64,000 nucleotides of DNA from Defluviitaleaceae bacterium (GCA_009784575.1 WRBK01000004.1:39566-103565); one strand, 5' to 3'; shown: positions 54,084 to 63,967, counted from the first letter of the stretch. Numbers and translations are program-made. The notes: generated from the letters alone by a model not told the origin.

Positions 54084-55274
54084 ATGGCAAAAGCTAAGTT
54101 TGAAAGAAACAAGCCGCACGTTAATATCGGCACAATTGGTCACGTTGACCATGGTAAGACAACACTGACAGCCGCTATCACAAAAACTCTTCACCAAAGA
54201 TACGGCCTAGGCGAAATCGTTGACTTTGACAAAATCGACAAAGCCCCAGAAGAAAAAGCAAGAGGCATAACCATTTCTTCTACTCACGTTGAATATGAAA
54301 CGCCTAACCGCCACTATGCTCACGTAGATTGCCCTGGTCACGCTGACTATGTAAAAAACATGATTACTGGTGCTGCTCAGATGGACGGCGCAATCCTTGT
54401 GGTTGCTGCTACTGACGGTGTTATGGCTCAAACAAACGAGCATATCCTTCTTGCTCGTCAGGTTGGTGTTCCTAAAATTGTTGTATTCATGAACAAATGT
54501 GACGTGGCTGATGAAGATTTGATTGAGCTTGTTGAAATGGAAATTCGTGAAGCTCTTGACAAGCAAGACTTCCCTGGCGACGACACACCTATCATCAAAG
54601 GCTCTGCTCTTCAAGCTCTTAACAATCCAGAGGGTGAGTGGGGCGACAAAATTGTAGAAGCTTTTGAAATCATTGACGAATATATCACAGAACCTACACG
54701 CGAAGATGACAAACCTTTCATGATGGCTATTGAGGACGTATTTACAATCTCTGGTCGCGGCACTGTTGCCACTGGTAGAGTTGAGCGCGGCACACTTGCT
54801 GTACAAGATACAGTAGAAATCGTTGGTCTTACAGATGAGAAGCGTCAAGTTGTTGTTACGGGTATTGAGATGTTCAGAAAACTTCTTGATTCTGCACAAT
54901 CTGGTGACAACGTTGGTCTTCTTCTTCGTGGTGTTGCTAGAACAGATATTGAGAGAGGTCAAGTTTTGGCTAAGCCAGGCTCTATCTCTTCTCATACAAA
55001 GTTCAAAGGTCAAGTTTATGTATTGACTAAAGAAGACGGCGGACGTCATAGTCCGTTCTTCAACAACTATCGTCCGCAGTTCTACTTCAGAACCACAGAC
55101 GTGACAGGTGTTATCACATTGCCTGATGGTGTTGATATGTGCAAACCAGGTGATAACGTTGAACTTATTGTTGAACTTATCACGCCTATCGCTATTGAAC
55201 AAGAGCTACGTTTTGCTATCCGTGAGGGCGGCAGAACTGTTGGTTCTGGCGTTGTTACAACAATCATCGAATAA
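54084..55274 (+). CDS. tuf: Elongation factor Tu
   Basis: Delivers aminoacyl-tRNA to the ribosome. 396 residues: [10 protein letters not shown] (about 19-28), [41 protein letters not shown] and domains II/III with the C-terminal [23 protein letters not shown] precedes ATG 54084. Codon use is visibly more uniform (many CTT, GTT, ATC, AAC) than in its neighbours, as expected for a highly expressed gene. Confidence 0.97.
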   Translation: MAKAKFERNKPHVNIGTIGHVDHGKTTLTAAITKTLHQRYGLGEIVDFDKIDKAPEEKARGITISSTHVEYETPNRHYAHVDCPGHADYVKNMITGAAQMDGAILVVAATDGVMAQTNEHILLARQVGVPKIVVFMNKCDVADEDLIELVEMEIREALDKQDFPGDDTPIIKGSALQALNNPEGEWGDKIVEAFEIIDEYITEPTREDDKPFMMAIEDVFTISGRGTVATGRVERGTLAVQDTVEIVGLTDEKRQVVVTGIEMFRKLLDSAQSGDNVGLLLRGVARTDIERGQVLAKPGSISSHTKFKGQVYVLTKEDGGRHSPFFNNYRPQFYFRTTDVTGVITLPDGVDMCKPGDNVELIVELITPIAIEQELRFAIREGGRTVGSGVVTTIIE

Positions 55275-55295
55275 TTATTGGTAATATACCATAAA

Positions 55296-55330
55296 AACAA
55301 GCCGCCATACCATGTGTTTGGCGGCTTGTT
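55296..55330 (+). terminator. Terminator of the str operon
   Basis: Perfect 12-bp stem AACAAGCCGCCA/TGGCGGCTTGTT with an 11-base loop. The tail (ATACTT) is only weakly U-rich. Confidence 0.8.
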
Positions 55331-55351
55331 ATACTTAAAGAGGGAGAGTTT

Positions 55352-55867
55352 ATGGCAAAACGAGATGTTATACGAGAAATTGCATATTATGATTCCTTGC
55401 CTTGTGTATTCGAAGAATTTATGGATGTTATTGCTATCGGAGGCAATCCCGTTAGCATCTCCAATGTTGAAAAACAGCCCGCTGACCCATCTAAGAATTG
55501 GGTGCCATCATATTTGTTTGACATATGCAAGGATGAGGTGGGGATTGGCGAGATTCGCTTGCGCATTGGCTTTACCGAGGGAATGTACTACAGTGGGCAT
55601 GTGGGCTATGAGATAGATGAGGCGTATCGTGGCAACGGTTATGCCCTACACGCCTGCTGTCTTCTTGTGCCTATAGCCAGATATCATGGTATGACAAAAT
55701 TGCTGATTACTAATGACGATGGAAATACTGCATCCTATCGTGTTTGTGAAAAATTGGGTGCGAAATTTATACGCAAAGCAAAGCTTCCTAGCTGGCATGA
55801 TATGTATGTGGAGGGTCATAGGTATATGAATATATTTGAATGGGATTTAATGAAATATGGAAATTGA
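55352..55867 (+). CDS. GNAT-family acetyltransferase, first of a tandem pair
   Basis: 171 residues. N-terminal ~45 residues precede a GNAT core: VPSYLFDICKDEVGIGEIRL, YSGHVGYEIDEAYRGNGYAL (acetyl-CoA loop RGNGYA) and LLITNDDGNTASYRVCEKLG. SD AGGGAGAG before ATG 55352. It resembles the next gene over its whole length, including the opening YYxSLPC and the ending YMNIFEWDL, so the two arose by tandem duplication. Substrate unknown. Confidence 0.82.
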   Translation: MAKRDVIREIAYYDSLPCVFEEFMDVIAIGGNPVSISNVEKQPADPSKNWVPSYLFDICKDEVGIGEIRLRIGFTEGMYYSGHVGYEIDEAYRGNGYALHACCLLVPIARYHGMTKLLITNDDGNTASYRVCEKLGAKFIRKAKLPSWHDMYVEGHRYMNIFEWDLMKYGN

Positions 55868-56369
55868 TAAGGTAATTCGAGCTGAAATTGAATATTACAA
55901 TTCCTTGCCCTGCATATTCAATGGCTTTGCTGAAGTGCCATTACTTACAGATGGCATTATCTGGCTTTTGTGTAGAGAAAAAATTACAGAAATATCAGAA
56001 AAAAGCAAAGTGCCAGGCTATCTATTTGACATACAAATAGGTGATATGCCAATTGGCAACACTTTACTACGCGTAGGCTATACCGAGGAGCTATACTATA
56101 GTGGTCAAATCGGCTATGGCATCAACGAGGCTTGTCGCGGCAACGGCTATGCTATGCGAGCCTGCCGCTTAATCGCGCGCGTGGCGCGTTATCATAAAAT
56201 GAAGAAGCTGATAATCTCCAATGACATTGCTAACATAGCCTCACAGCGAGTATGTGAAAAGTTAGGAGCGAGGCTTGTGCGCACAGCGAATATTCCCCGA
56301 TGGCATCATGAGTATTCAGAGGGTTTTCGCCACATGAATATATTTGAATGGGATTTAGGGGGTCTATGA
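55857..56369 (+). CDS. GNAT-family acetyltransferase, second of a tandem pair
   Basis: 170 residues, paralogous to the preceding gene: shared IEYYNSLPCIF, PGYLFDIQIGD, YYSGQIGYGINEACRGNGYA, SQRVCEKLGARLV and HMNIFEWDL. The acetyl-CoA loop RGNGYA is intact. Its ATG lies 11 bases inside the first gene. The 45-residue N-terminal part has diverged far more than the core, suggesting a change of substrate. Confidence 0.82.
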   Translation: MEIDKVIRAEIEYYNSLPCIFNGFAEVPLLTDGIIWLLCREKITEISEKSKVPGYLFDIQIGDMPIGNTLLRVGYTEELYYSGQIGYGINEACRGNGYAMRACRLIARVARYHKMKKLIISNDIANIASQRVCEKLGARLVRTANIPRWHHEYSEGFRHMNIFEWDLGGL

Positions 56370-56392
56370 AGTAAAATTCCCACATAAAAATT

Positions 56393-56421
56393 TTGACAAA
56401 ACGAGTCGATTTTGGTAGACT
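56393..56421 (+). promoter_or_regulatory. Promoter of purF
   Basis: TTGACA 56393-56398, 17-base spacer, TAGACT 56416-56421, 40 bases before the ATG. No purine riboswitch fits in this short leader. Confidence 0.7.
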
Positions 56422-56460
56422 TTTTATTATAGAAAAGTACTTGAGAGGACTGGTGGTAAA

Positions 56461-57864
56461 ATGGCGTACTACGAGGATACATTGGACAGAATACATGAAG
56501 AATGCGGTCTTTTTGGCATATATAAACACGGCGCAGATGATAACCAATTGGTCGCACGAACATATATGGGATTAATGGCATTGCAACACCGCGGGCAAGA
56601 AGCTTGCGGCATAGCCGTAGGGCGCAATCGTGAAATTTTTTATCATAAGGATGTAGGGCTTGTTGAAGAGGTTTTTCGTGATGAGGTCATCTCCAAGTTT
56701 TCTGGCAATATGGCGGTGGGGCATGTGCGCTACTCTACCGCGGGTAATAAGAAAACCAAGGAAAACGCACAACCCTTGGTGTTGAATTATGCTAAAGGTC
56801 AGCTTGCCATTTGCCATAATGGCAATATAGTCAATGCAGATATATTGCGTAAAGAATATGAGCAAAATGGCGCGATATATCAAACCACCACGGATACCGA
56901 AATTATTGCATACACCATTGCAAGGCAACGCATAGGTGCTGGCTCTATAGAAAATGCGGTCTTTCGTGCCATGAAGATTTTGCGTGGGTCGTATTCGCTT
57001 GTCATCATGAGTCCGAACAAAATGGTGGTAGCGCGTGACCCGTATGGTTTGCGCCCGCTATGCTATGGTATAAAAGAAGATGGTAGCTACGTTTTTGCAT
57101 CTGAGAGCTGTGCGCTAGATGCGGTTGATGCGGAATATATACGTGAGGTGCGCCCTGGTGAAGTGATTGTTGTTGAAGACGGTATGATGCGCGAGATAAC
57201 AGACCATTGTGGTATAGAGCCTTCGCGCTTATGTATCTTTGAGTTTATATATTTTGCACGACCAGATTCTACCATACACGGTCAGCTAGTCAATGACTCG
57301 CGCCGTAATACAGGCAAAGTTTTGGCAAAGAAACATCCAGTAGATGCTGATATAGTTATAGCTGTGCCTGATAGCGGCGTGCCTAGTGCTATGGGCTACG
57401 CAGAAGAATCTGGTATACCTTTCGTAGAAGGGTTTGGTAAAAATCGCTATGCTGGGCGTACATTTATAAGACCAGACCAGCTTTCGCGTGAACAAGCAGT
57501 GCGGCTAAAACTTAATCCTCTGAAAAAATATATAGAAGGTAAAAAAATAGTGGTAGTGGACGATTCTATAGTACGCGGAACAACTACAGGTATTATTGTG
57601 AAGATGCTACGCCAAGCTGGTGCGCTTGAAGTCCATGTGCGCATATCTTCACCGCCGTTTCTGTATCCTTGCTATTATGGAACTGATGTGCCGAATTTTG
57701 ACCAGTTAATATCGCATAGGCATAATGTGGATGGTGTTTGCAAAGTGATTGGTGCAGATACCCTAGCATATCTTGACCTAGAGGATTTGCCGCTAATTGC
57801 ACCTGATGCGCGCGATACAGGCTTTTGCACTGCTTGTTTTTCTGGAAATTATCCTGTTTTGTAA
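56461..57864 (+). CDS. purF: Amidophosphoribosyltransferase
   Basis: First committed step of purine synthesis: PRPP + glutamine to phosphoribosylamine. 467 residues, B. subtilis type with a 14-residue propeptide (MAYYEDTLDRIHEE) before the nucleophile Cys15 (CGLFGIY). Ntn glutaminase domain (LQHRGQEACGIAVGRN, RYSTAG, CHNGNIVN) followed by the phosphoribosyltransferase domain with VVVDDSIVRGTTTG. C-terminal CTACFSGNYP matches two of the [4Fe-4S] ligands of the oxygen-sensitive Bacillus enzyme. It is separated from other pur genes except purC at 34 kb. Confidence 0.95.
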   Translation: MAYYEDTLDRIHEECGLFGIYKHGADDNQLVARTYMGLMALQHRGQEACGIAVGRNREIFYHKDVGLVEEVFRDEVISKFSGNMAVGHVRYSTAGNKKTKENAQPLVLNYAKGQLAICHNGNIVNADILRKEYEQNGAIYQTTTDTEIIAYTIARQRIGAGSIENAVFRAMKILRGSYSLVIMSPNKMVVARDPYGLRPLCYGIKEDGSYVFASESCALDAVDAEYIREVRPGEVIVVEDGMMREITDHCGIEPSRLCIFEFIYFARPDSTIHGQLVNDSRRNTGKVLAKKHPVDADIVIAVPDSGVPSAMGYAEESGIPFVEGFGKNRYAGRTFIRPDQLSREQAVRLKLNPLKKYIEGKKIVVVDDSIVRGTTTGIIVKMLRQAGALEVHVRISSPPFLYPCYYGTDVPNFDQLISHRHNVDGVCKVIGADTLAYLDLEDLPLIAPDARDTGFCTACFSGNYPVL

Positions 57865-57885
57865 ATTTAAGGAGGTTAAACGCTA

Positions 57886-59283
57886 ATGGACAATACCAAA
57901 AAGCGTGAAGTTGATGTCACAAATTATTATATAGAAAAAATGGCGGCTATCGTAGCAAAAACGCCAGCGATACCAAAAGCTTTAATAGTTACTCATGGCT
58001 GTCAAATGAATGCGCGGGATTCTGAAAAATTACGTGGGATGCTTGTGGAAATGGGTTATGAAGTATTGGATAAAGATACAGAAAATCCTGATTTGGTGAT
58101 TTTTAATACATGTTGTGTGCGTGAGAATGCGGAAAACAAGTTATACGGTAATCTCGGGGAATTTAAAATAAAAAAGCGAGAAAATCGTAACCTAAAGATT
58201 GTTTTGTGCGGATGTATGATGCAACAAGATATTGTGGTTGACAAAATTATGCAAAGTTATAATTATGTTGATGTGATTTTCGGCACACACAATATATATC
58301 GCTTTCCTGAGCTTTTGCATAGCAATTATATAACTGGGAGCAATATTATAGATATATGGAAAGATGCTGAAGAAATTGTGGAGGACTTGCCAAGCATACG
58401 TGAGTTTCCGCACAAAGCATCTGTGAATATAATGTATGGATGTGATAATTTTTGTACTTTTTGTATAGTGCCTTATGTGCGCGGCAGGGAGCGTAGCCGT
58501 GCGCCTGAAGATATATTAAATGAAATTCGCGCTCAGGTTGCTGATGGCGTATCTGAAATTACATTATTGGGCCAAAATGTTGATTCTTATGGCAAAGGTC
58601 TTGAGACTGAAATTAATTTCGCCAAATTATTACATATGGTATCAGAAATTGATGGCTTGCATCGCATACGTTTTACATCTAATCATCCAAAGGATGTTTC
58701 GGATGATGTTATACAAGCTATGTGTAATTTGGATAAGGTGTGTAAGCATCTTCATTTGCCATTTCAGGCGGGTTCTACTCGTGTGCTTAATGCTATGAAT
58801 CGTGGGTATACTAAAGAAGAATATTTGGATTTGGTGGCTCGGATAAAGGTCGCTATGCCGCAGATTGCAATAACTACAGATATAATGGTGGGCTTCCCTA
58901 GCGAAACGGAGGAGGACTTTGAAGATACATTAGATGTAGTACGTAAAGCGCGATTTGCAGGGGCGTTTACATTTATGTATAGCAGAAGGCAAGGAACGGT
59001 GGCTGATACAATGCCAGACCATGTACCGCAAGATGTGATGAAGCAGCGATTTAACCGACTGCTGACAGAAGTAAATAGGATAGCCCATGAAGTATCTATC
59101 GCAAAACAAGGCAAGATACTACAAGTTATGCCAGAAGTAGTAGGTAAAAATGGAATCCTAAACGGCAGAGCAGACGATAATTCGCTTGTGCATTTTGTTG
59201 GAGATGTTGATTTATTAGGTACTCTGGTTGATGTGAAAATAACAGAAGCACGCACATTTTATTTAAATGGAGAGATTGTTTAA
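57886..59283 (+). CDS. miaB: tRNA-2-methylthio-N6-dimethylallyladenosine synthase
   Basis: Radical SAM methylthiotransferase acting on i6A37 of tRNAs reading UNN codons. 465 residues: N-terminal MTTase domain with three cluster Cys (THGCQMN, NTCCVREN, LCGCMMQ), radical SAM core with Cys186, 190, 193 (GCDNFCTFC), and a C-terminal TRAM domain (KNGILNGRADDNSLVHF). AAGGAGG before ATG 57886. The prenyl donor enzyme miaA is three genes downstream in the same operon. Confidence 0.95.
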   Translation: MDNTKKREVDVTNYYIEKMAAIVAKTPAIPKALIVTHGCQMNARDSEKLRGMLVEMGYEVLDKDTENPDLVIFNTCCVRENAENKLYGNLGEFKIKKRENRNLKIVLCGCMMQQDIVVDKIMQSYNYVDVIFGTHNIYRFPELLHSNYITGSNIIDIWKDAEEIVEDLPSIREFPHKASVNIMYGCDNFCTFCIVPYVRGRERSRAPEDILNEIRAQVADGVSEITLLGQNVDSYGKGLETEINFAKLLHMVSEIDGLHRIRFTSNHPKDVSDDVIQAMCNLDKVCKHLHLPFQAGSTRVLNAMNRGYTKEEYLDLVARIKVAMPQIAITTDIMVGFPSETEEDFEDTLDVVRKARFAGAFTFMYSRRQGTVADTMPDHVPQDVMKQRFNRLLTEVNRIAHEVSIAKQGKILQVMPEVVGKNGILNGRADDNSLVHFVGDVDLLGTLVDVKITEARTFYLNGEIV

Positions 59284-59675
59284 TGAATACACGGTGTTAT
59301 GAAAAAGCGGTGGAGCTAGGCAATATGGTGTTGGCATCTGAGGTCTCTTTGAGGCTTGCGGATGCAAAGGCGGCTTTTGAGGAAGATATGAATGCGCAAA
59401 CTGCATACGCAGACTATAATGAATTTTGTGAAAATACGCAGATTGCATACAAAAGCGGTTTTTTGACTCAGAAGAAATATCAAGAGGCTTTGCAACGCAT
59501 GGTAGAAATGGAAATTGACGTAAAAAATATACCGATAGTTCAAGAATATATTAAGGCTAAAGAAGACTATGACAATTTTGCAAATTCTGTGATAGAAATG
59601 CTGCGCCAAACAATAGGTCATACGGAATCAAAATCGTGTGGCTGTGGGGGTTGTGGAAGCCATGGAAAACGATAG
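59283..59675 (+). CDS. YlbF/YmcA (RicF/RicA)-type protein with Cys-rich tail
   Basis: 130 residues, almost all helical, of the YlbF/YmcA family. The helical body begins KAVELGNMVLASEVSLRLAD and ends EDYDNFANSVIEMLRQTIGH; the tail SCGCGGCGSHGKR adds four Cys and one His. In B. subtilis, YlbF, YmcA and YaaT form the Ric complex, which binds [4Fe-4S] clusters and affects RNase Y processing, competence and sporulation. The ATG shares a base with the miaB stop (TAATG) and mutS starts inside its 3' end, the same miaB-ymcA-mutS neighbourhood seen in bacilli. YaaT is not in this window. Confidence 0.82.
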   Translation: MNTRCYEKAVELGNMVLASEVSLRLADAKAAFEEDMNAQTAYADYNEFCENTQIAYKSGFLTQKKYQEALQRMVEMEIDVKNIPIVQEYIKAKEDYDNFANSVIEMLRQTIGHTESKSCGCGGCGSHGKR

Positions 59676-62271
59676 GCAGTTATCGGACTTTTCTCCGATG
59701 ATGCAACAATATATGAAAATCAAAGATAAACATAAAGATGCACTGCTATTTTTCAGGCTAGGCGATTTTTATGAGCTGTTTTTTGATGATGCGCGCGTAG
59801 CATCCGAAGTGCTTGGATTACAACTGACCTCGCGTGAAACAGGGCAGGGCAAATGCCCTATGTGTGGTTTGCCACATCATGCAGCAGAAGGCTATATCAT
59901 ACGTTTGGTTGAGGCGGGACACAAGGTCGCGCTATGCGAGCAGGTGGCAAATAACGAAAGCAAAAAAGGCGAACTTTTGGAGCGCGAAGTGGTTCGCGTG
60001 TTTACATCTGGTACAATTTTTGATGAAACAAAAAGTGCTAGTAATTATATAGCGGCAATTTTTTTTGATGAAAATGATATGACGGTGGGTCTAGCTTATG
60101 CGGACGTGTCTACAGGTGATTTTTATACCACTAGCCTTGCTAATGTAGACAAGCTGATTGATGAGCTACATAAAATTAAACCTCGCGAAATCATTGTAAA
60201 TCCGGATTTTACGCAAATTATGGATGTGAAATTAAATAGCAATATTGCCCCTGAAAAATATCATTTTTGGGCATTTTTATATGATTTTGCCTACGAAAAA
60301 TTGGTTGCGCATTTCGCTGCCAATGGCTTAGAATCCCTTGATTTATCAAATAAATACTTGGTTAGTGCTTGCGGCGCACTTTTACAATATCTTTACGAAA
60401 CGCATCAAAACACGCTACAGCATATCCGCAAAATATCCGCGTATATTACATCTGACTATATGGCGATAGATAGGTGGACATACCAGAATTTGGAGTTGGC
60501 GGAGAAACTGCATGATGCTAACGATGATAAAGGCACTCTTTTTTGGGTTATGAACCAAACAAAAACGCCAATGGGCAAGCGTCTTTTGTGCAAATGGATG
60601 GAAAATCCCCTAATGAGCGTGAAAGATATTGCAACACGACAAGAGGCTGTTGGCGAATTTGCTGCTGATGCTACATGTCGTGAAAGTTTGCGGGAAGCTC
60701 TTGGTAGAATCTCTGATATGGAGAGGCTCTGTGGTAAACTTACTTATTGGCGCGTAACCATGCGTGATTTTGTGGCATTAAAACACTCTATTTCTGCTAT
60801 AGCTGATGTTAAAAGGCTTTTAAAAGGGTTTGATTCTACTATAAGTGCATATTTTTTTGAAAATATTGATGAGCTTTCTGATGTGTATGAGAGAATACAG
60901 GCTGCTATTAATGATAATGCTATGAGCAGTGAAAATGAAGTGTTTGCTGATGGCTACAGCGTTGAGCTGGATACCATAAGAACTTTGAAGAATCAGCTTT
61001 TTGAAGCCCTAGATAATCTTGAGCAAACTGAAAAGAAATCTACGGGCATTAGGTCTTTAAAAGTTGGTCAAAATAAGATTTTTGGATACTACATAGAAAT
61101 CCCTAATAGTCAGCGAAACTTTATCCCTTCCCATTATCAGCGTAGACAAACGCTATCTAGTTGCGAAAGATATGTGACGGATAATCTCCTCAAGCTTCAA
61201 GATGAAATTTCTAATGCTATGGATAGTGTTGCCGTTATAGAGCAAGAATTATGGTCTAAGTTTCGTGACGGCATAGCCAAAGAAGTGCCACGATTACAAC
61301 TAACAGCGCATATGCTGGCAACCATAGATGTCCTGCAATCAATGGGAGAAATTGCGGATAAATATAACTATACGCGCCCGCAAATAAGCAATACAGGTGC
61401 TATCAACATAACAAATGGTCGCCATCCTGTTATAGAACGACTTTCAGGCGATGCATTTGTACCCAACAATACCTATCTGGATAATATCGGCAACAAAATT
61501 GCCATAATAACAGGTCCTAATATGGCTGGAAAGTCAACATTCCTTAGGCAGGTAGCCCTTATTTGTATTATGGCACAGATGGGCAGTTTTGTTCCTGCTG
61601 ATTCTGCTAGTTTGCCTATCTGTGACCGTGTATTTACTCGTGTTGGGGCTTCTGATGACCTTGTTCGCGGTCAATCTACCTTCATGAAGGAGATGCATGA
61701 AACGGCAAATATCCTTAGTAATGCAACACACAGAAGCTTAATTGTGCTTGATGAAATTGGCAGAGGAACAGGCACTGTGGATGGTTTTTCCATTGCGCTT
61801 GCCGTTGTTGAATATATCGCTACCGAAATCTCCGCGAAGACGCTGTTTGCCACGCATTTTCATGAGATGACGGCGGCAGAGGGCAAGATTACGGGTGTGG
61901 CTAATTACCGTATGGAGGTATTGGAAGATGGCGAAAATATCACGTTTCTGCATAAAGTGGTGCCAGGCGGTGCGGATAAATCATATGGTATTTTTGTTGC
62001 AAAACTAGCTGGCTTGCCTGCCGCTGTGATAACACGAGCTATGCAGGTTCAAAAGAGTCTTGAAACAGGCAGTGTGTTTGAAGATAATGATAACGATACC
62101 TACAAAATAGATTTGGATGAGATAAACAGCAAGCTACAGGGAGTTAAGCGTATGTTCCTAGAAGAGCTTAGTACCTTTGATGAAAACAGCGCGACATTGC
62201 AAATGGCTATAGACAAGATACGTAGAGTTAAGCAAGCTGCTAAAAAATTGGAGGTGTTGCGCCATGAGTAA
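59662..62271 (+). CDS. mutS: DNA mismatch repair protein MutS
   Basis: 869 residues from ATG 59662. Mismatch-recognition domain with the FYELF motif (FRLGDFYELFFDDA: Phe-x-Glu), connector, clamp and lever domains, and the C-terminal ABC-type ATPase with Walker A GPNMAGKSTFLRQ (about 617-629), VFTRVGASDDLVRGQSTFM and DEIGRGTGTVDG. The in-frame ATG at 59638 would extend far into the ylbF tail and gives an unusual N-terminus, so I prefer MENDRQLSDFSPMMQQYM. No mutL lies in the window; miaA takes the next place. Confidence 0.94.
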   Translation: MENDRQLSDFSPMMQQYMKIKDKHKDALLFFRLGDFYELFFDDARVASEVLGLQLTSRETGQGKCPMCGLPHHAAEGYIIRLVEAGHKVALCEQVANNESKKGELLEREVVRVFTSGTIFDETKSASNYIAAIFFDENDMTVGLAYADVSTGDFYTTSLANVDKLIDELHKIKPREIIVNPDFTQIMDVKLNSNIAPEKYHFWAFLYDFAYEKLVAHFAANGLESLDLSNKYLVSACGALLQYLYETHQNTLQHIRKISAYITSDYMAIDRWTYQNLELAEKLHDANDDKGTLFWVMNQTKTPMGKRLLCKWMENPLMSVKDIATRQEAVGEFAADATCRESLREALGRISDMERLCGKLTYWRVTMRDFVALKHSISAIADVKRLLKGFDSTISAYFFENIDELSDVYERIQAAINDNAMSSENEVFADGYSVELDTIRTLKNQLFEALDNLEQTEKKSTGIRSLKVGQNKIFGYYIEIPNSQRNFIPSHYQRRQTLSSCERYVTDNLLKLQDEISNAMDSVAVIEQELWSKFRDGIAKEVPRLQLTAHMLATIDVLQSMGEIADKYNYTRPQISNTGAINITNGRHPVIERLSGDAFVPNNTYLDNIGNKIAIITGPNMAGKSTFLRQVALICIMAQMGSFVPADSASLPICDRVFTRVGASDDLVRGQSTFMKEMHETANILSNATHRSLIVLDEIGRGTGTVDGFSIALAVVEYIATEISAKTLFATHFHEMTAAEGKITGVANYRMEVLEDGENITFLHKVVPGGADKSYGIFVAKLAGLPAAVITRAMQVQKSLETGSVFEDNDNDTYKIDLDEINSKLQGVKRMFLEELSTFDENSATLQMAIDKIRRVKQAAKKLEVLRHE

Positions 62272-63214
62272 AACGCCCATGACTGTAATATGCGGCCCTA
62301 CAGCTTGCGGCAAAACCCCTGCGGCTATACATCTGGCACAAAAGCTAGGCGGCGAAATTATTTCTGCTGACTCCATGCAGATTTACAAGAAGATGGACAT
62401 AGGGACGGCAAAGGTAACACAAGAAGAGATGCGTGGTATTGTGCATCACTTAGTTGATGAACTTGCGCCAGATGAGGAATACAGCGTTGCCATTTTTAAA
62501 AATAAGGCGGCACAACTTGTTAATGAGATAAACTCTCGTGGTAAAATGCCCATTATATGCGGTGGAACGGGCTTTTATCTCAATGCGCTTTTGTATGACA
62601 TAGAGTTTGAGGTCGAGCCAGATAATGATAGAGAATATCGTCAATATCTGGAAGATATGGCAAAAGAAAAGGGTGTACAACATCTCCATGATATGCTTGC
62701 GAAAATTGACCCACAAGCGGCAAAGCTGACGGATGTAGGCAATATGAAACGTGTAATACGCGCCATAGAGTATTTTCATAAGCATAACGCGCCCATCTCT
62801 TTGCATAATAAACAGCAAAAAGAAAAGCGCAAAGAACCCGTATATAGCGATGCTCAAGTATTTGTGCTGTGTGGCGAGCGTGCCGAAATGTATGACCGCA
62901 TAAACCGCCGTGTGGATGCCATGGTGGCTAATGGCTTAGTAGAAGAGGTGACAGCGTTGCTTGAGGCAGGGTATTCACCCGCCTTAACATCCATGCAAGG
63001 CATTGGCTACAAAGAAATCGTGAAATATCTGCAAAACGAATGTACCCTAGAAGAAGCCATAACCACCGTAAAGCGCGGCACAAGGCATTTTGCTAAGCGG
63101 CAGCTCACGTGGTTTCGCCATCAAATGGCAGGGCTTAATGTGACATGGGTGGATATTGATGAATTTGGTGACAATGCGGCTATTGGTGAGGAGATTTATA
63201 GAATGTGTAAATAA
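62264..63214 (+). CDS. miaA: tRNA dimethylallyltransferase
   Basis: Adds a dimethylallyl group to A37 of tRNAs, making the substrate of MiaB. 316 residues. P-loop GPTACGKTPAAI (Cys and Pro where Val and Ser/Thr are common), DSMQIYKKMDIGTAK, the HHLVDELAPDEEYSVAIF segment and GTRHFAKRQLTWFR near the C-terminus. GGAGGTG precedes ATG 62264, which overlaps the mutS stop by 8 bases. Completes miaB-ylbF-mutS-miaA. Confidence 0.94.
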   Translation: MSKTPMTVICGPTACGKTPAAIHLAQKLGGEIISADSMQIYKKMDIGTAKVTQEEMRGIVHHLVDELAPDEEYSVAIFKNKAAQLVNEINSRGKMPIICGGTGFYLNALLYDIEFEVEPDNDREYRQYLEDMAKEKGVQHLHDMLAKIDPQAAKLTDVGNMKRVIRAIEYFHKHNAPISLHNKQQKEKRKEPVYSDAQVFVLCGERAEMYDRINRRVDAMVANGLVEEVTALLEAGYSPALTSMQGIGYKEIVKYLQNECTLEEAITTVKRGTRHFAKRQLTWFRHQMAGLNVTWVDIDEFGDNAAIGEEIYRMCK

Positions 63215-63237
63215 AAGCGACCTTACTTGGTCGCTTT
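63214..63237. terminator. Bidirectional terminator between miaA and the lipoprotein gene
   Basis: 9-bp stem AAAGCGACC/GGTCGCTTT with a 6-base loop. The minus-strand tail continues TTTTATTT, which suits the convergent lipoprotein gene; the plus-strand side is weaker. The miaA stop overlaps the first stem base. Confidence 0.8.
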
Positions 63238-63241
63238 AAAC

Positions 63242-63967
63242 CTATCGTCGATGATAGCGACCACCAAGGATATCCAAGGTATTTTGAGTGGATGTGAAGT
63301 TTGTAACTTGTATCCTGCCATCGTCGAAAACAAGTTCAACCCTGTCATCGGTAATAGAGAATGTCCCAGATGTACTTATACGAATCCAGCGGCTTTGCTC
63401 TGGAATGTTGACCACAATTTCGACACCAACGGCATCTTCTCTAGGTACACCACCAGTGACCATTAGCGTATTAAGGTTTGACCAAAATGTACCGCTATTG
63501 GGGAGGTTGCCCCACATAAACCTATCCCACCAGTGGCCCATATATTCTATAGCATAAAACCGCTCTCCTATGAAAGTGACTGAAATGCGCGAAACAACAC
63601 CGTAGCCAGAAATATCTACCATAGATTCTTGACCACCGCTGGGCTGATGCTCCCATGCACCTTCTAATACAGTCGTCTGAACTTGAGCTTCTTCTTGAAT
63701 CGGCGTTACATCAGCTTGCACATAGGCTTCCGAAAAAATCTGGCTGGCTTGTAAATACTCAAAATCAAACTCAATTTCTTCAATTACTCGCAAAAGCATC
63801 TCTATTTCGGCACTTTGAGATTCTGCTACTAGACGTAACATATCGATTTCTTCTTGCATCTCTGTAATTACCGCATATGAGTTATAATTGCCATTTCCGC
63901 CACATGCGGACAGCGCGAAAACAATTAATAGAAGTAGCATAAATTTTGTCAAATTGTGTTTTATCAT
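63242..63967 (-). CDS. Lipoprotein with coiled coil, unknown function
   Basis: 241 residues. Signal peptide with a hydrophobic core (FMLLLLIVFAL) and lipobox LSAC at Cys22, so it should be anchored outside the membrane. Residues about 35-75 form a coiled coil (ITEMQEEIDMLRLVAESQSA, IEMLLRVIEEIEFDFEYL). After a short linker comes a beta-rich C-terminal domain of about 140 residues with several Trp (LEGAWEHQPSGG, GHWWDRFMWGN), reminiscent of small lipocalin-like or DUF-type extracellular domains that I cannot name. GGGAGG before ATG 63967. Ends at the shared terminator. Confidence 0.72.
   Translation of the reverse strand: MIKHNLTKFMLLLLIVFALSACGGNGNYNSYAVITEMQEEIDMLRLVAESQSAEIEMLLRVIEEIEFDFEYLQASQIFSEAYVQADVTPIQEEAQVQTTVLEGAWEHQPSGGQESMVDISGYGVVSRISVTFIGERFYAIEYMGHWWDRFMWGNLPNSGTFWSNLNTLMVTGGVPREDAVGVEIVVNIPEQSRWIRISTSGTFSITDDRVELVFDDGRIQVTNFTSTQNTLDILGGRYHRR

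Noticed and set aside
54207..55202. 331-residue open frame antisense to tuf
   Set aside because: It lies wholly within the intact tuf gene on the other strand, has no ribosome site and gives a low-complexity, Phe/Asn/Cys-rich product; a shadow of tuf codon use.
56370..56460. Purine riboswitch before purF
   Set aside because: The interval is only about 90 bases including the promoter and lacks the conserved purine riboswitch core.
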